Position numbers and translations under genes: made by a program. Shown here piece after piece: positions 1 through 9,200 of a stretch of 64,000 nt of DNA. Location of the stretch: NCBI RefSeq assembly GCF_029839275.1, contig NZ_JAOCAH010000020.1, forward strand, positions 1 through 64,000, in the 5' to 3' direction. Source of the stretch: Pseudomonas sp. GD03944 (GTDB lineage: Bacteria > Pseudomonadota > Gammaproteobacteria > Pseudomonadales > Pseudomonadaceae). Positions within the stretch are counted from its first letter, which is position 1, and each line of letters begins with the position of its first letter. Under the pieces are notes generated by a model that ran no database searches, was not told the origin of the DNA, and worked only from the letters and a program-made list of their open reading frames with translations.

Positions 1-258
1 CTGACCGAACCACCAACAGAGCCAAACCACCACCCCATCAGCCCGGCGCATTCTACTCGAATCCGCCGCCAGTGCAACCTCTTATTTCGTCTAACTCATT
101 GTTTAACAAGGAGTTTTCAGATCGGGCTGCGCCGGAAGTGGTGCGCATTATAGGCCCGCAGAATTCCTCGTCAACCGATTATTGCGAGAAATATCAAATA
201 CTTGCCGAACGGCACCTATAGCCTCGAAAAACGCCTCTCTCACATAGAAGCGACAGAC

Positions 259-1482
259 CTACAGCACACCCGCCACACGCAACTCGGCGATCTGCTCAGC
301 CCTCAGCCCCAGCCATTGCTGCAGCACCTGTTCGGTATGCTCCCCCAATAACGGCGGCGCCTGTCGATACTCCACAGGCGTAGCCGACAGGCGAATCGGG
401 CTGGCCACCTGGGGCACCACACCGGCCAGTGGATGCGGCAGCTCGACCCTCAAGCCACGCGCCTGCACCTGAGGATCGGCGAAGACCTGCTCCAGGTCGT
501 TGATCGGCCCACAGGGAACGCCCGCCTGCTCGAGCGCAGCAATCCACTCCTTGGTGGTCTTGAATACCGTGGCCTGACGAATCAACGGGATCAGCTCCGC
601 CCGGTGCGCCACCCGCCCCTGGTTCGTGGAGAAGCGCGGGTCATCCGCCACGCCAGCCAACCCCGCCACCTCGCAAAATTTACGAAACTGTCCGTCGTTA
701 CCCACCGTCAGGATGAAATCGCCATCGGCGGTCGGGAAGTCCTGGTACGGCACAATGTTCGGGTGTGCATTGCCCAGGCGACGTGGTGCTATCCCAGTGG
801 TCAGGTAGTTCATCGCCTGATTGGCCAGACACGCCACCTGCACATCGAGCAGCGCCATGTCGATGTGCTGCCCTTCGCCGGTCTGCTCCCGACTGGCCAG
901 CGCCGCCAGGATCGCCGCCGTCGAGTACAGGCCCGTGAGAATATCGGTCAGCGCTACGCCTACCTTGACCGGCCCCGCGCCCTCCTCGCTTTCGGCCCGC
1001 CCGGTCAGGCTCATCAAACCACCCAAGCCTTGGATCATGAAGTCGTAACCCGCCCGCTTGGCATAGGGACCACTTTGACCAAAGCCGGTGATCGAGCAAT
1101 AGATCAGGCGCGGGTTGATGGCTTTCAGCGTGGCGTAGTCGAGACCATAGGCCGCCAGACCACCCACCTTGAAGTTTTCGATCAGGATGTCCGACTTCGC
1201 CGCCAGCTCCCGCAGCAGGGCCTGCCCCTGGGGCTGGGTGAAGTCCACGGTCAGCGATTGCTTGTTGCGATTGGCCGCCAGGTAATAGGCCGCCTCTCCG
1301 GTAGCCTGCCCCTCCGCATCCTTCAGATAGGGCGGCCCCCAGTGACGGGTATCATCCCCCGCGCCCGGCCGCTCGACCTTGACCACATCAGCCCCAAGGT
1401 CGGCGAGGATCTGACCGGCCCACGGCCCCGCCAGCACTCGGGACAGATCCAGAACACGCAGATGGGAGAGCGCGCCAGCCAT
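259..1482 (-). CDS. gcdG: family III CoA-transferase, probable succinyl-CoA:glutarate CoA-transferase
   Basis: A 407-aa protein of the CaiB/BaiF (family III) CoA-transferase family. The N-terminal LRVLDLSRVLAGP and GADVVKVERP motifs are typical, and Asp180 in VGVALTDILTG aligns with the catalytic aspartate of formyl-CoA transferase that forms the aspartyl-CoA anhydride. The gene starts 61 bases after the stop of the glutaryl-CoA dehydrogenase gene on the same strand, so the pair is probably co-transcribed. From that context I infer activation of glutarate with CoA taken from succinyl-CoA, feeding glutaryl-CoA to GcdH in lysine/glutarate catabolism. The length is normal for the family. Substrate specificity rests on the neighbour; another dicarboxylate or acyl acceptor cannot be excluded from sequence alone. 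Confidence 0.88.
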   Translation of the reverse strand: MAGALSHLRVLDLSRVLAGPWAGQILADLGADVVKVERPGAGDDTRHWGPPYLKDAEGQATGEAAYYLAANRNKQSLTVDFTQPQGQALLRELAAKSDILIENFKVGGLAAYGLDYATLKAINPRLIYCSITGFGQSGPYAKRAGYDFMIQGLGGLMSLTGRAESEEGAGPVKVGVALTDILTGLYSTAAILAALASREQTGEGQHIDMALLDVQVACLANQAMNYLTTGIAPRRLGNAHPNIVPYQDFPTADGDFILTVGNDGQFRKFCEVAGLAGVADDPRFSTNQGRVAHRAELIPLIRQATVFKTTKEWIAALEQAGVPCGPINDLEQVFADPQVQARGLRVELPHPLAGVVPQVASPIRLSATPVEYRQAPPLLGEHTEQVLQQWLGLRAEQIAELRVAGVL

Positions 1483-1543
1483 GACAACTTCCTTCTATAT
1501 AGAAGAAGGGGTGCCGACGAACGCGCCGCACCCGTGGATTGAC

Positions 1544-2725
1544 TCAGAAGAACGCCTGGATGCCGGTCTGCGCGCGCCCCAGGATCAGCGCATGCACGTC
1601 ATGGGTGCCTTCGTAGGTGTTGACCACCTCGAGGTTGACCAGGTGGCGCGCCACACCGAACTCGTCGCTGATGCCATTGCCGCCGAGCATGTCCCGCGCC
1701 AGTCGCGCGATATCCAGTGCCTTGCCACAGCTGTTGCGCTTCATGATCGAGGTGACTTCCACCGCCGCCGTGCCTTCGTCCTTCATCCGCCCCAGGCGCA
1801 GGCAGCCCTGCAGGGCCAGGGTGATTTCCGTCTGCATGTCGGCCAGCTTCTTCTGCACCAATTGGTTGGCAGCGAGCGGCCGACCAAACTGCTGACGGTC
1901 CAGGGTGTATTGACGCGCGGTGTGCCAGCAGAACTCCGCCGCGCCGAGCGCACCCCAGCTGATGCCATAACGGGCCGAGTTCAGGCAGGTGAACGGCCCC
2001 TTCAGGCCACGCACATCCGGGAAGGCGTTTTCTTCCGGGCAGAACACGTTGTCCATGACGATCTCGCCGGTGATCGATGCGCGCAGACCAACCTTGCCGT
2101 GGATCGCCGGCGTGCTGAGCCCCTGCCAACCTTTCTCCAGGACGAAACCGCGAATCTCACCCGCCTCGTCCTTGGCCCAGACCACGAACACATCGGCGAT
2201 CGGGCTGTTGGTGATCCACATCTTGCTGCCGGTGAGCCGATAGCCACCGTCCACCTTTTTTGCCCGCGTGATCATCGAACCCGGGTCGGAACCATGATTC
2301 GGCTCAGTCAGGCCGAAGCAGCCGATGTACTCGCCCGACGCCAGCTTGGGCAGGTACTTCTGCTTGGTGGCCTCGCTGCCGAACTCGAAGATCGGCACCA
2401 TCACCAGTGACGACTGCACGCTCATCATCGAACGGTAACCGGAATCGATGCGCTCCACTTCGCGAGCGATCAAGCCATAGCACACGTAGTTCAGGCCACT
2501 GCCGCCATAGGCCTCGGGGATGGTCGCACCCAGCAGGCCGGTCTCGCCCATTTCGCGGAAGATCGCCGGGTCGGTCTGCTCATGACGGAAGGCTTCGAGC
2601 ACACGGGGCGCCAGCTTGTCAGCGGCGAACTGCCGGGCGCTGTCACGCACCATGCGCTCCTCTTCGCTGAGCTGCTGATCCAGCAGCAATGGATCTTCCC
2701 AGTTGAACTGCGCTTTACCCGCCAT
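1544..2725 (-). CDS. gcdH: glutaryl-CoA dehydrogenase
   Basis: A 393-aa acyl-CoA dehydrogenase. It oxidises and decarboxylates glutaryl-CoA to crotonyl-CoA with FAD, passing electrons to ETF, in the cytoplasm. The family signatures GLTEPNHGSDPGSM and the C-terminal YEGTHDVHALILGRA are present; Glu372 in the latter is the expected catalytic base. The frame stays open 33 codons upstream, but ATG at 2725 is preferred: GAGGAT lies just upstream, the product MAGKAQFNW begins as family members do, and the length is standard. It is first in a gcdH–gcdG pair and divergent from a LysR regulator, the usual Pseudomonas glutarate arrangement. Identification is secure. Confidence 0.94.
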   Translation of the reverse strand: MAGKAQFNWEDPLLLDQQLSEEERMVRDSARQFAADKLAPRVLEAFRHEQTDPAIFREMGETGLLGATIPEAYGGSGLNYVCYGLIAREVERIDSGYRSMMSVQSSLVMVPIFEFGSEATKQKYLPKLASGEYIGCFGLTEPNHGSDPGSMITRAKKVDGGYRLTGSKMWITNSPIADVFVVWAKDEAGEIRGFVLEKGWQGLSTPAIHGKVGLRASITGEIVMDNVFCPEENAFPDVRGLKGPFTCLNSARYGISWGALGAAEFCWHTARQYTLDRQQFGRPLAANQLVQKKLADMQTEITLALQGCLRLGRMKDEGTAAVEVTSIMKRNSCGKALDIARLARDMLGGNGISDEFGVARHLVNLEVVNTYEGTHDVHALILGRAQTGIQAFF

Positions 2726-2848
2726 GAGCCAATCCTCGATACGTGACAGTGAATGCAGGGCGCGCCTGCTCGATAGATTCAGCCTAGGCACCCAGGCCCC
2801 AGGGAGCAAACGAGAATTCCGCACTCATCTGTGCATAAACCTCACTTC

Positions 2849-2875
2849 GAGATAGTCTGGAACGGCCTTTATCTC
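2849..2875. promoter_or_regulatory. candidate LysR operator between gcdH and gcdR
   Basis: The arms GAGATA (2849–2854) and TATCTC (2870–2875) are a perfect 6-bp inverted repeat separated by 15 bases, 26 bases before the regulator start and in the shared divergent promoter region. LysR-type regulators normally bind interrupted dyads in this position. The short arms make chance possible. Confidence 0.3.
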
Positions 2876-2900
2876 CATCACGAGTGAGTGCTTCGCATAG

Positions 2901-3797
2901 ATGCGCCGCAAGATCCCCAGCACCACCGCCCTGATCGCCTTCGAAGCGTCCGCCCGGCACCAGAGTTTTACCCGCGCCGCCGACGAGCTGGCCCTGACCC
3001 AGGGCGCCGTGTGTCGGCAGATCGCCAGCCTGGAAGCGTTTCTCGGGGTCGAGCTGTTTCGCCGCTCACGCCGGGGCGTGGTCCTCACCGAAGCCGGCAC
3101 CGCCTACAGCCGCCAGGTGGCGGCACAGCTGGACGCCGTGGAGCGCGATACCCTGGCCCTGATGGGCGCGCAAGGCGCCATGAGCATCGAGTTGGCGGTG
3201 GTGCCCACCTTCGGCACCCAGTGGCTGCTGCCCCGGCTCAAGGCCTTCCAGCGATTGCACCCGGAAGTCACCGTGCACCTGACCAACCGCACGCGTCCGT
3301 TTCTGTTCGCCGACACCCACTTCGACGCGGCCATCTACTTCGGCGATGCCGAGTGGTCCGGTACCGAGGCGCACTTCCTGATGCACGAACACCTGCTGCC
3401 GGTGTGCAGCCCCGCCCTGCTTGGTGGCCAGCCGGCGAGCGCATCGCGCATCGCCGAACTGCCACTGCTGCAGCAGACCACCCGCCCCTATGCCTGGCGC
3501 CAGTGGTTCACCGCCCAAGGGATGAGCGTTGCCCGCGACATGACCGGGCCGCGCCTCGAACTGTTTTCCATGCTCGCCCAGGCCGCTCGCCATGAGATGG
3601 GCGTCGCCCTGATCCCGCCCTTCCTCATTCAGCGAGAACTGGATGAGGGTAGCCTGATGGTCGCCCTGGACAACCCCGTACCGCACAACGACCGCGCCTA
3701 TTACCTGATGGTGCCGGAGCGCAAAGCCCAATCCGCAGCGCTCACGGCCTTTCGCGACTGGCTGCTGGTCGAGGCAGGCGCCTACCGCCAACGCTGA
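2901..3797 (+). CDS. gcdR: LysR-family regulator of the glutarate genes
   Basis: A 298-aa LysR-type regulator. Residues about 5–65 form the winged helix-turn-helix (ALIAFEASARHQSFTRAADE, then LTQGAVCRQIASLE), followed by a periplasmic-binding-protein-like effector domain. The wording of the HTH and of the effector domain (VVPTFGTQWLLPRLKAF) is of the GcvA subgroup. It is divergent from gcdHG, and LysR proteins usually control the divergent neighbour, so activation of gcdHG by glutarate or a derivative is inferred. ATG at 2901 starts directly on the canonical N-terminus; the upstream Shine-Dalgarno is weak. The family call is certain; the target is by context. Confidence 0.85.
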   Translation: MRRKIPSTTALIAFEASARHQSFTRAADELALTQGAVCRQIASLEAFLGVELFRRSRRGVVLTEAGTAYSRQVAAQLDAVERDTLALMGAQGAMSIELAVVPTFGTQWLLPRLKAFQRLHPEVTVHLTNRTRPFLFADTHFDAAIYFGDAEWSGTEAHFLMHEHLLPVCSPALLGGQPASASRIAELPLLQQTTRPYAWRQWFTAQGMSVARDMTGPRLELFSMLAQAARHEMGVALIPPFLIQRELDEGSLMVALDNPVPHNDRAYYLMVPERKAQSAALTAFRDWLLVEAGAYRQR

Positions 3798-4332
3798 TCA
3801 AGAGTCGCGTGCGGGCGCCCATTCGCCCAGCGCTGCGAACACGGTGGTGCGTTGTCCCGGAATCCCCGCACCAGATACCGAAAAGCCCCAGCCAGCCTGG
3901 CCTGCAGCAAAGTAGTGACTCGATCACAGCACTACATAAAAAGTTCAACCTAAAATGGCTGAAACGCCCGTCACCACTGGCATTCACGCTATTTCGAACA
4001 GCCTGTGCATTACCTTCCACACCCTGCCGGGTGCGACAATCTGTCATTCACATGACGAATGCCCCCATCCACGCTACAGGCAGCGCCAGCAAAGGCCTAA
4101 GCTAGAAACGACGCGGCCTGCAGGACGTATGAAAATTCGTCATGCGCCCATAACTTGTAGTTATCCAAATTTTTTACTCCATAACTTATTGTAAGGGCTC
4201 GTGTTCGCCTGCAAAATGCCGCGCCCGGCCCGATTGCTGTGTCGGTCGGGCAGGTTTGTGCTGATCCTCCTTTCGCTGGCGTGCCATCCGTAGTGCGCCG
4301 GTTCACTAAAAAGATCACGCAGGAGATTTAAC
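3798..4332. other. gene-free region upstream of pntAA
   Basis: About 535 bases without a convincing gene; the ORFs in it have no codon logic or family resemblance. The last 190 bases are clearly richer in A/T than the surroundings, as expected for a promoter region. They contain a 15-bp perfect palindrome, ATAACT-TGT-AGTTAT (4150–4164), and a second ATAACTT copy at 4181–4187. I could not fit a well-spaced -35/-10 pair. Confidence 0.5.
4150..4164. promoter_or_regulatory. palindromic site upstream of pntAA
   Basis: ATAACT (4150–4155) and AGTTAT (4159–4164) are exact inverted copies around TGT. The site is 168 bases before the pntAA GTG start, in the A/T-rich part of the intergenic region, and half of it recurs at 4181. 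It could be an operator for the transhydrogenase operon. No regulator is identified. Confidence 0.35.
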
Positions 4333-5454
<1,122 letters not shown>

Positions 5455-5469
5455 GGGGAGCGCACAGAC

Positions 5470-5784
5470 ATGGATCTGATTTCCGATGGCATCTACAACC
5501 TGATCATCTTCGTGCTGGCGATCTACGTCGGCTACCACGTGGTCTGGAACGTCACCCCCGCCCTGCACACCCCACTGATGGCGGTCACCAACGCGATCTC
5601 GGCGATCGTCATCGTCGGCGCCATGCTCGCCGCGGCGCTGACCGTCACCCCCCTGGGCAAGACCATGGGCACCCTGGCCGTGGCCCTGGCGGCGGTCAAC
5701 GTGTTCGGCGGCTTCCTGGTCACCCGGCGCATGCTGGAAATGTTCAAGAAGAAGGCCCCGAAGGCCCCGGTGGAGAAGCACTAA
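5470..5784 (+). CDS. pntAB: NAD(P) transhydrogenase subunit alpha part 2
   Basis: A 104-aa inner-membrane protein with three hydrophobic helices, near residues 5–25, 35–58 and 62–84, forming the alpha-side part of the proton channel (domain II). The C-terminus is short and lysine-rich (MFKKKAPKAPVEKH). In enterobacteria this segment is fused to PntA; here it is a separate gene, as in other Pseudomonas and Rhodospirillum. ATG at 5470 follows AAGGGGAG. Its stop abuts the pntB start, so translation is probably coupled. Confidence 0.95.
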   Translation: MDLISDGIYNLIIFVLAIYVGYHVVWNVTPALHTPLMAVTNAISAIVIVGAMLAAALTVTPLGKTMGTLAVALAAVNVFGGFLVTRRMLEMFKKKAPKAPVEKH

Positions 5785-7224
5785 ATGAGCATGAACCTGA
5801 TCACTGTTCTCTACCTCGTGGCCTCGGTGTGCTTCATCCAGGCGCTCAAGGGCCTGTCGCACCCGACCACCTCACGCCGCGGCAACCTGTTCGGCATGAT
5901 CGGCATGGCGATCGCCGTGCTGACCACCGTGGGCCTGATCTACAAGCTCGGCGCCGAGCTGGCGACCCAGGGCATCGGCTACGTCATCGTCGGCCTGCTG
6001 GTCGGCGGCACCGCCGGTTCGATCATGGCCAAGCGCGTCGAGATGACCAAAATGCCGGAGCTGGTGGCTTTCATGCACAGCATGATCGGTCTGGCCGCGG
6101 TGTTCATCGCCATCGCGGCGGTGGTCGAGCCGCAGTCGCTGGGCATCGTCGCCAGCCTGGGTGACGCCATCCCGGCCGGCAACCGCCTGGAGCTGTTCCT
6201 GGGTGCCGCCATCGGTGCGATCACCTTCTCCGGTTCGGTCATCGCCTTCGGCAAACTGTCGGGCAAGTACAAGTTCCGCCTGTTCCAGGGCGCCCCGGTG
6301 GTCTTCAAGGGCCAGCACTGGGTCAACCTGGCGGTGGGCCTGGCGATCCTCGGCCTGGGCCTGTACTTCACCTTCACCGGCAACATCACTGCCTTCGCCA
6401 TCCTGGTGGCCCTGGCGTTCGTGATCGGCGTGCTGATCATCATCCCGATCGGCGGCGCCGACATGCCGGTGGTGGTGTCGATGCTCAACAGCTACTCGGG
6501 CTGGGCGGCGGCCGGTATCGGCTTCTCGCTGAACAACTCGATGCTGATCATCGCCGGCTCCCTGGTGGGCTCCTCCGGCGCCATCCTCTCGTACATCATG
6601 TGCAAGGCGATGAACCGTTCGTTCTTCAACGTGATCCTTGGCGGTTTCGGTGCTGACGCCGATGCCGGCGCGGCAGCCGGTGGCAGCAAGGAGCAGCGCC
6701 CGGTGAAGTCGGGGTCGTCCGACGACGCAGCGTTCCTGCTGACCAACGCCGACACCGTGATCATCGTCCCGGGCTACGGCCTGGCGGTGGCCCGTGCCCA
6801 GCACGCGCTGATGGAACTGGCGGAAAAACTGACCCACCGTGGCGTCACCGTGAAGTACGCGATCCACCCGGTGGCAGGCCGCATGCCCGGCCACATGAAC
6901 GTACTGCTGGCAGAGGCCGAAGTGCCTTATGAGCAGGTGTTCGAGATGGAGGACATCAACTCCGAGTTCGGCCAGGCCGACGTGGTCCTGGTGCTGGGCG
7001 CCAACGACGTGGTCAACCCGGCGGCGAAGAACGATCCCAAGTCGCCGATCGCCGGCATGCCGATCCTCGAGGCCTACAAAGCCAAGACGGTCATCGTCAA
7101 CAAGCGCTCGATGGCCAGCGGCTATGCCGGCCTGGACAACGAACTGTTCTACCTGGACAAGACCATGATGGTTTTCGGCGACGCCAAGAAAGTCATCGAA
7201 GACATGGTCAAGGCCGTCGACTGA
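5785..7224 (+). CDS. pntB: NAD(P) transhydrogenase subunit beta
   Basis: A 479-aa protein. The first about 290 residues contain eight or nine transmembrane helices (domain II); a cytoplasmic NADP(H)-binding domain III follows from about residue 305. Domain III shows VIIVPGYGLAVARAQ, the AIHPVAGRMPGHMNVLLAEA signature and VLVLGANDVVNPAA, all standard for PntB. A glycine/alanine-rich linker (about 285–300) joins the two parts. A second in-frame ATG lies at 5791. The operon ends with a strong terminator directly downstream. It supplies NADPH using the proton-motive force. Confidence 0.96.
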   Translation: MSMNLITVLYLVASVCFIQALKGLSHPTTSRRGNLFGMIGMAIAVLTTVGLIYKLGAELATQGIGYVIVGLLVGGTAGSIMAKRVEMTKMPELVAFMHSMIGLAAVFIAIAAVVEPQSLGIVASLGDAIPAGNRLELFLGAAIGAITFSGSVIAFGKLSGKYKFRLFQGAPVVFKGQHWVNLAVGLAILGLGLYFTFTGNITAFAILVALAFVIGVLIIIPIGGADMPVVVSMLNSYSGWAAAGIGFSLNNSMLIIAGSLVGSSGAILSYIMCKAMNRSFFNVILGGFGADADAGAAAGGSKEQRPVKSGSSDDAAFLLTNADTVIIVPGYGLAVARAQHALMELAEKLTHRGVTVKYAIHPVAGRMPGHMNVLLAEAEVPYEQVFEMEDINSEFGQADVVLVLGANDVVNPAAKNDPKSPIAGMPILEAYKAKTVIVNKRSMASGYAGLDNELFYLDKTMMVFGDAKKVIEDMVKAVD

Positions 7225-7245
7225 TCCCCTGTCGGCAGCCTCCTG

Positions 7246-7274
7246 AAGCCCGGCCTTGAGCCGGGCTTTTTTTC
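7246..7274 (+). terminator. rho-independent terminator of the pnt operon
   Basis: A nine-base-pair stem, AAGCCCGGC (7246–7254) with GCCGGGCTT (7260–7268) around a CTTGA loop, runs into an unbroken T tract. It starts 21 bases after the pntB stop. Confidence 0.93.
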
Positions 7275-7641
7275 GTCTGCCACACCCTTCGGCCAACCCC
7301 TGAAAAAGTGATACAGATCACTCGCCTCGATACTGAAAATCAGCAAAAAGCTGAACTTCAGGTCAGTCGATCAAACCGATCAATTTGAAACTGTACCTAT
7401 AGACAAATCTCGCCGGTAACATGCTTCACAGGAAAATATCTCGCCTGTTGTACCGGTACGCGGCAAACCACTTATGGCCAGTACAGTTGACTGAAAAAAC
7501 GATCAAACAGTTACAAAGCAACCTATCTAATAGGGCAACAATTTAATGCATCTGTGACTACTGAGTCGGTCGGCAAAAGCGGATTATTGATTTCAGTAAA
7601 CAACCCTTACCAGACCCGCCACAAGCGGAAGGATGCACACC
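7275..7641 (+). promoter_or_regulatory. A/T-rich regulatory region with three GTAC-centred motifs
   Basis: A 367-base gene-free region before the first DUF1127 gene. AACTGTAC (7389–7396) and GTACAGTT (7481–7488) are exact inverted copies 84 bases apart. Between them is a perfect 10-bp palindrome, GTACCGGTAC (7450–7459). GTACC half-sites of this kind are typical of MocR/GntR-type operators; that link is inference. No regulator gene is adjacent. A poor -35-like TTGACT lies at 7486–7491. Confidence 0.4.
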
Positions 7642-7857
7642 ATGGAACGTACCCTCAGTTCCGACCTGCTCTTCGAACAAGCTTCCACCAAGACCCAGGC
7701 CGCCTGGCCGCTGCGCCTGATCGCCGCCCTGACCATATGGCAGCGCCGCATCGTCAGCCGCCGCCAACTGGCACGCCTCGATTCGCGCCTGCTCGCCGAT
7801 GCCGGCATCAGCGAAAGCCAGCGCTACGTCGAGATGAACAAGCCGTTCTGGCGTTGA
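7642..7857 (+). CDS. DUF1127 small protein (first of a tandem pair)
   Basis: A 71-aa protein. The C-terminal half is the DUF1127 (YjiS-like) arginine-rich helix pair: WQRRIVSRRQLARLDSRLLADAGISESQ. It has no signal peptide and no membrane helix. ATG at 7642 is preferred over ATG at 7633 because GGAAGG is eight bases before the first and touches the second. The family occurs widely in proteobacteria as short stress- or regulation-linked proteins, some proposed to bind RNA; the role here is unknown. A paralogue follows at 8094 with a similar translation start region, so this is a local duplication. A strong terminator separates the two. Confidence 0.88.
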   Translation: MERTLSSDLLFEQASTKTQAAWPLRLIAALTIWQRRIVSRRQLARLDSRLLADAGISESQRYVEMNKPFWR

Positions 7858-7891
7858 GCAGAGCGGCACCTGCCGCTCGCACACGACTTGC

Positions 7892-7926
7892 GACAAAGCC
7901 CGCCATTGGCGGGCTTTGTCATTTCT
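7892..7926 (+). terminator. terminator after the first DUF1127 gene
   Basis: A perfect 13-bp stem, GACAAAGCCCGCC (7892–7904) with GGCGGGCTTTGTC (7908–7920), is followed by ATTTCT. A smaller hairpin, GAGCGGCA/TGCCGCTC (7861–7878), precedes it, just after the stop codon. Confidence 0.85.
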
Positions 7927-8093
7927 GGCGTCGCACGTCCGATACAGATTCCGCCCACCCGAGCAGAACAGTTAGCAGGAAATCCAAACTGCGCCAATAC
8001 AATCCTCTTCCACTGTGTCTGCCGGTTCTCGCCCGATAGCGCGACGATGGTCTCTCATACCCCTACTCCGCATGACGCGGAAGGTTGAAGACC

Positions 8094-8303
8094 ATGGAGC
8101 AGATACTCAGCCGCTCGGCACACGCCCTTCAGAGCCCCCCACACCGCGCCCCTCAATCTGGCCTGCTAGCCCTCCTGCGGCGCTGGCAACTGAACCGCCG
8201 CACCCGCCAGCAACTGGCCCTGCTGGATGAACGCCTGCTGGCCGACGCGGGTATCAGTCCCAACGAACGCAACGCCGAACTGGACAAGGCCTTCTGGCAA
8301 TAA
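8094..8303 (+). CDS. DUF1127 small protein (second of a tandem pair)
   Basis: A 69-aa paralogue of the protein at 7642. The shared core is LARLDSRLLADAGIS in the first and LALLDERLLADAGIS in the second, and both end with a KxFW motif (NKPFWR, DKAFWQ). The N-terminal 25 residues differ and are proline-rich. The start region copies that of the first gene: GGAAGG, then TG, then ACCATGGA. I chose ATG 8094 for that reason rather than TTG 8085. A terminator separates it from the first copy, so it probably has its own promoter in 7927–8093. Function unknown. Confidence 0.85.
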   Translation: MEQILSRSAHALQSPPHRAPQSGLLALLRRWQLNRRTRQQLALLDERLLADAGISPNERNAELDKAFWQ

Positions 8304-8397
8304 GCCAGGCTGTGCCGCGCCGGACGCCTGCGCTACCCTTGCGCCTGAACGGGCACGACAGCAGGTCGTGCTCCCCTGAGCCCTGGGAGTGATCGGG

Positions 8398-8715
8398 ATG
8401 AATTCTGTGCGTGTAATCGGTTTCGTCACCTTGATGGCGGCGGCCTCCAGCGCGGCGGCAGGCAGTTTCCTGCTCACCACCGACACGGTGCTCGGCGCCG
8501 TGGCGGCAACGGTGGATGGCGTATCCGATCTCACCTCGTCCCTGCAGGACGCCAAGGTGGTACGGGCGGCCCGGGATGACGCCGCCAGCTTCGTCGCCAG
8601 CGAAGGCACGATCCGCGGTGCGCGCCTGGAGGCGGCGTTGCGCTATATCCGCCAGGAAGCGCCCGCACTCGTCGCCGACGACCTGCAATTGGCCCAGGCC
8701 ATTCTCAGCCGCTGA
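8398..8715 (+). CDS. secreted DUF2388 protein (first copy)
   Basis: A 105-aa protein with an N-terminal signal peptide (VIGFVTLMAAASSAAAG, cleavage probably near residue 22), so periplasmic. The mature part is DUF2388: a short Thr/Ser/Val-rich segment (TTDTVLGAVAATVDGVSDLTSS), then AARDDAASFVAS, GTIRGARLEAAL and a C-terminal LAQAIL. There are no cysteines. GGGAG precedes ATG 8398 by eight bases. A second copy follows at 8880 and, overlapping that, a DUF4105 protein, so the three probably work together in the envelope. No biochemical role is known to me. Confidence 0.85.
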   Translation: MNSVRVIGFVTLMAAASSAAAGSFLLTTDTVLGAVAATVDGVSDLTSSLQDAKVVRAARDDAASFVASEGTIRGARLEAALRYIRQEAPALVADDLQLAQAILSR

Positions 8716-8879
8716 CCCCGCGGGCCACGGGCCGGTCAAGCCCATGCTGGCTCCCCCCGAGACATTCCGTTAGCCTTGTGCCGACCCCATACAGACAGCC
8801 CATCCTTCATGGCCTGCCGGAACTGATGCGGTCGTTCGTCGTCGAATCGCCATTCCCTGATTTATTGGAGACTCCGTCC

Positions 8880-9200
8880 ATGCATCGCCCGTTGCTCGCC
8901 GCCGTTGCGCTGGCTGCCCTGTTCGCCGGTAACGTCCAGGCCCAGACCCTGGTCGCCACCAGCAATATCATCGTGCGCGCGCTCGACCGCACCATCAACT
9001 TCACCTCGGACACCACCACCTCGATTCGCGACATGAAGGTCGTGATCGCCGCCCGGGATGACGCCGCCAGCTTCGTCGCCAGCCAGGGCGAGATCCGCGG
9101 TGCACAACTGGAAGCCGCACTGGTCGCCGTGCGCACCCACGTACCCGAAGCCCAGCACGCGTCCGACCTGGACCTGGCCGAAGCCATTCTCGCGCTGTGA
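8880..9200 (+). CDS. secreted DUF2388 protein (second copy)
   Basis: A 106-aa paralogue of the protein at 8398. The signal peptide is LLAAVALAALFAGNVQAQ, cleaved near residue 21. The domain core AARDDAASFVASQGEIRGA and the ending DLAEAIL are almost the same as in the first copy; the N-terminal mature segment (residues 22–48) is the divergent part. ATG 8880 has GGAG eleven bases upstream; earlier in-frame starts lack a signal peptide. Its TGA overlaps the GTG of the next gene (GTGA), so the two are translationally coupled. Function unknown. Confidence 0.87.
   Translation: MHRPLLAAVALAALFAGNVQAQTLVATSNIIVRALDRTINFTSDTTTSIRDMKVVIAARDDAASFVASQGEIRGAQLEAALVAVRTHVPEAQHASDLDLAEAILAL

Noticed and set aside
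433..1542. Plus-strand frame opposite gcdG
   Set aside because: Shadow of the CoA-transferase, with an Arg/Gln/His-rich sequence and no domain.
3809..4194. Short open frames in the gcdR–pntAA gap
   Set aside because: No Shine-Dalgarno, no family resemblance, and the region looks like promoter DNA.
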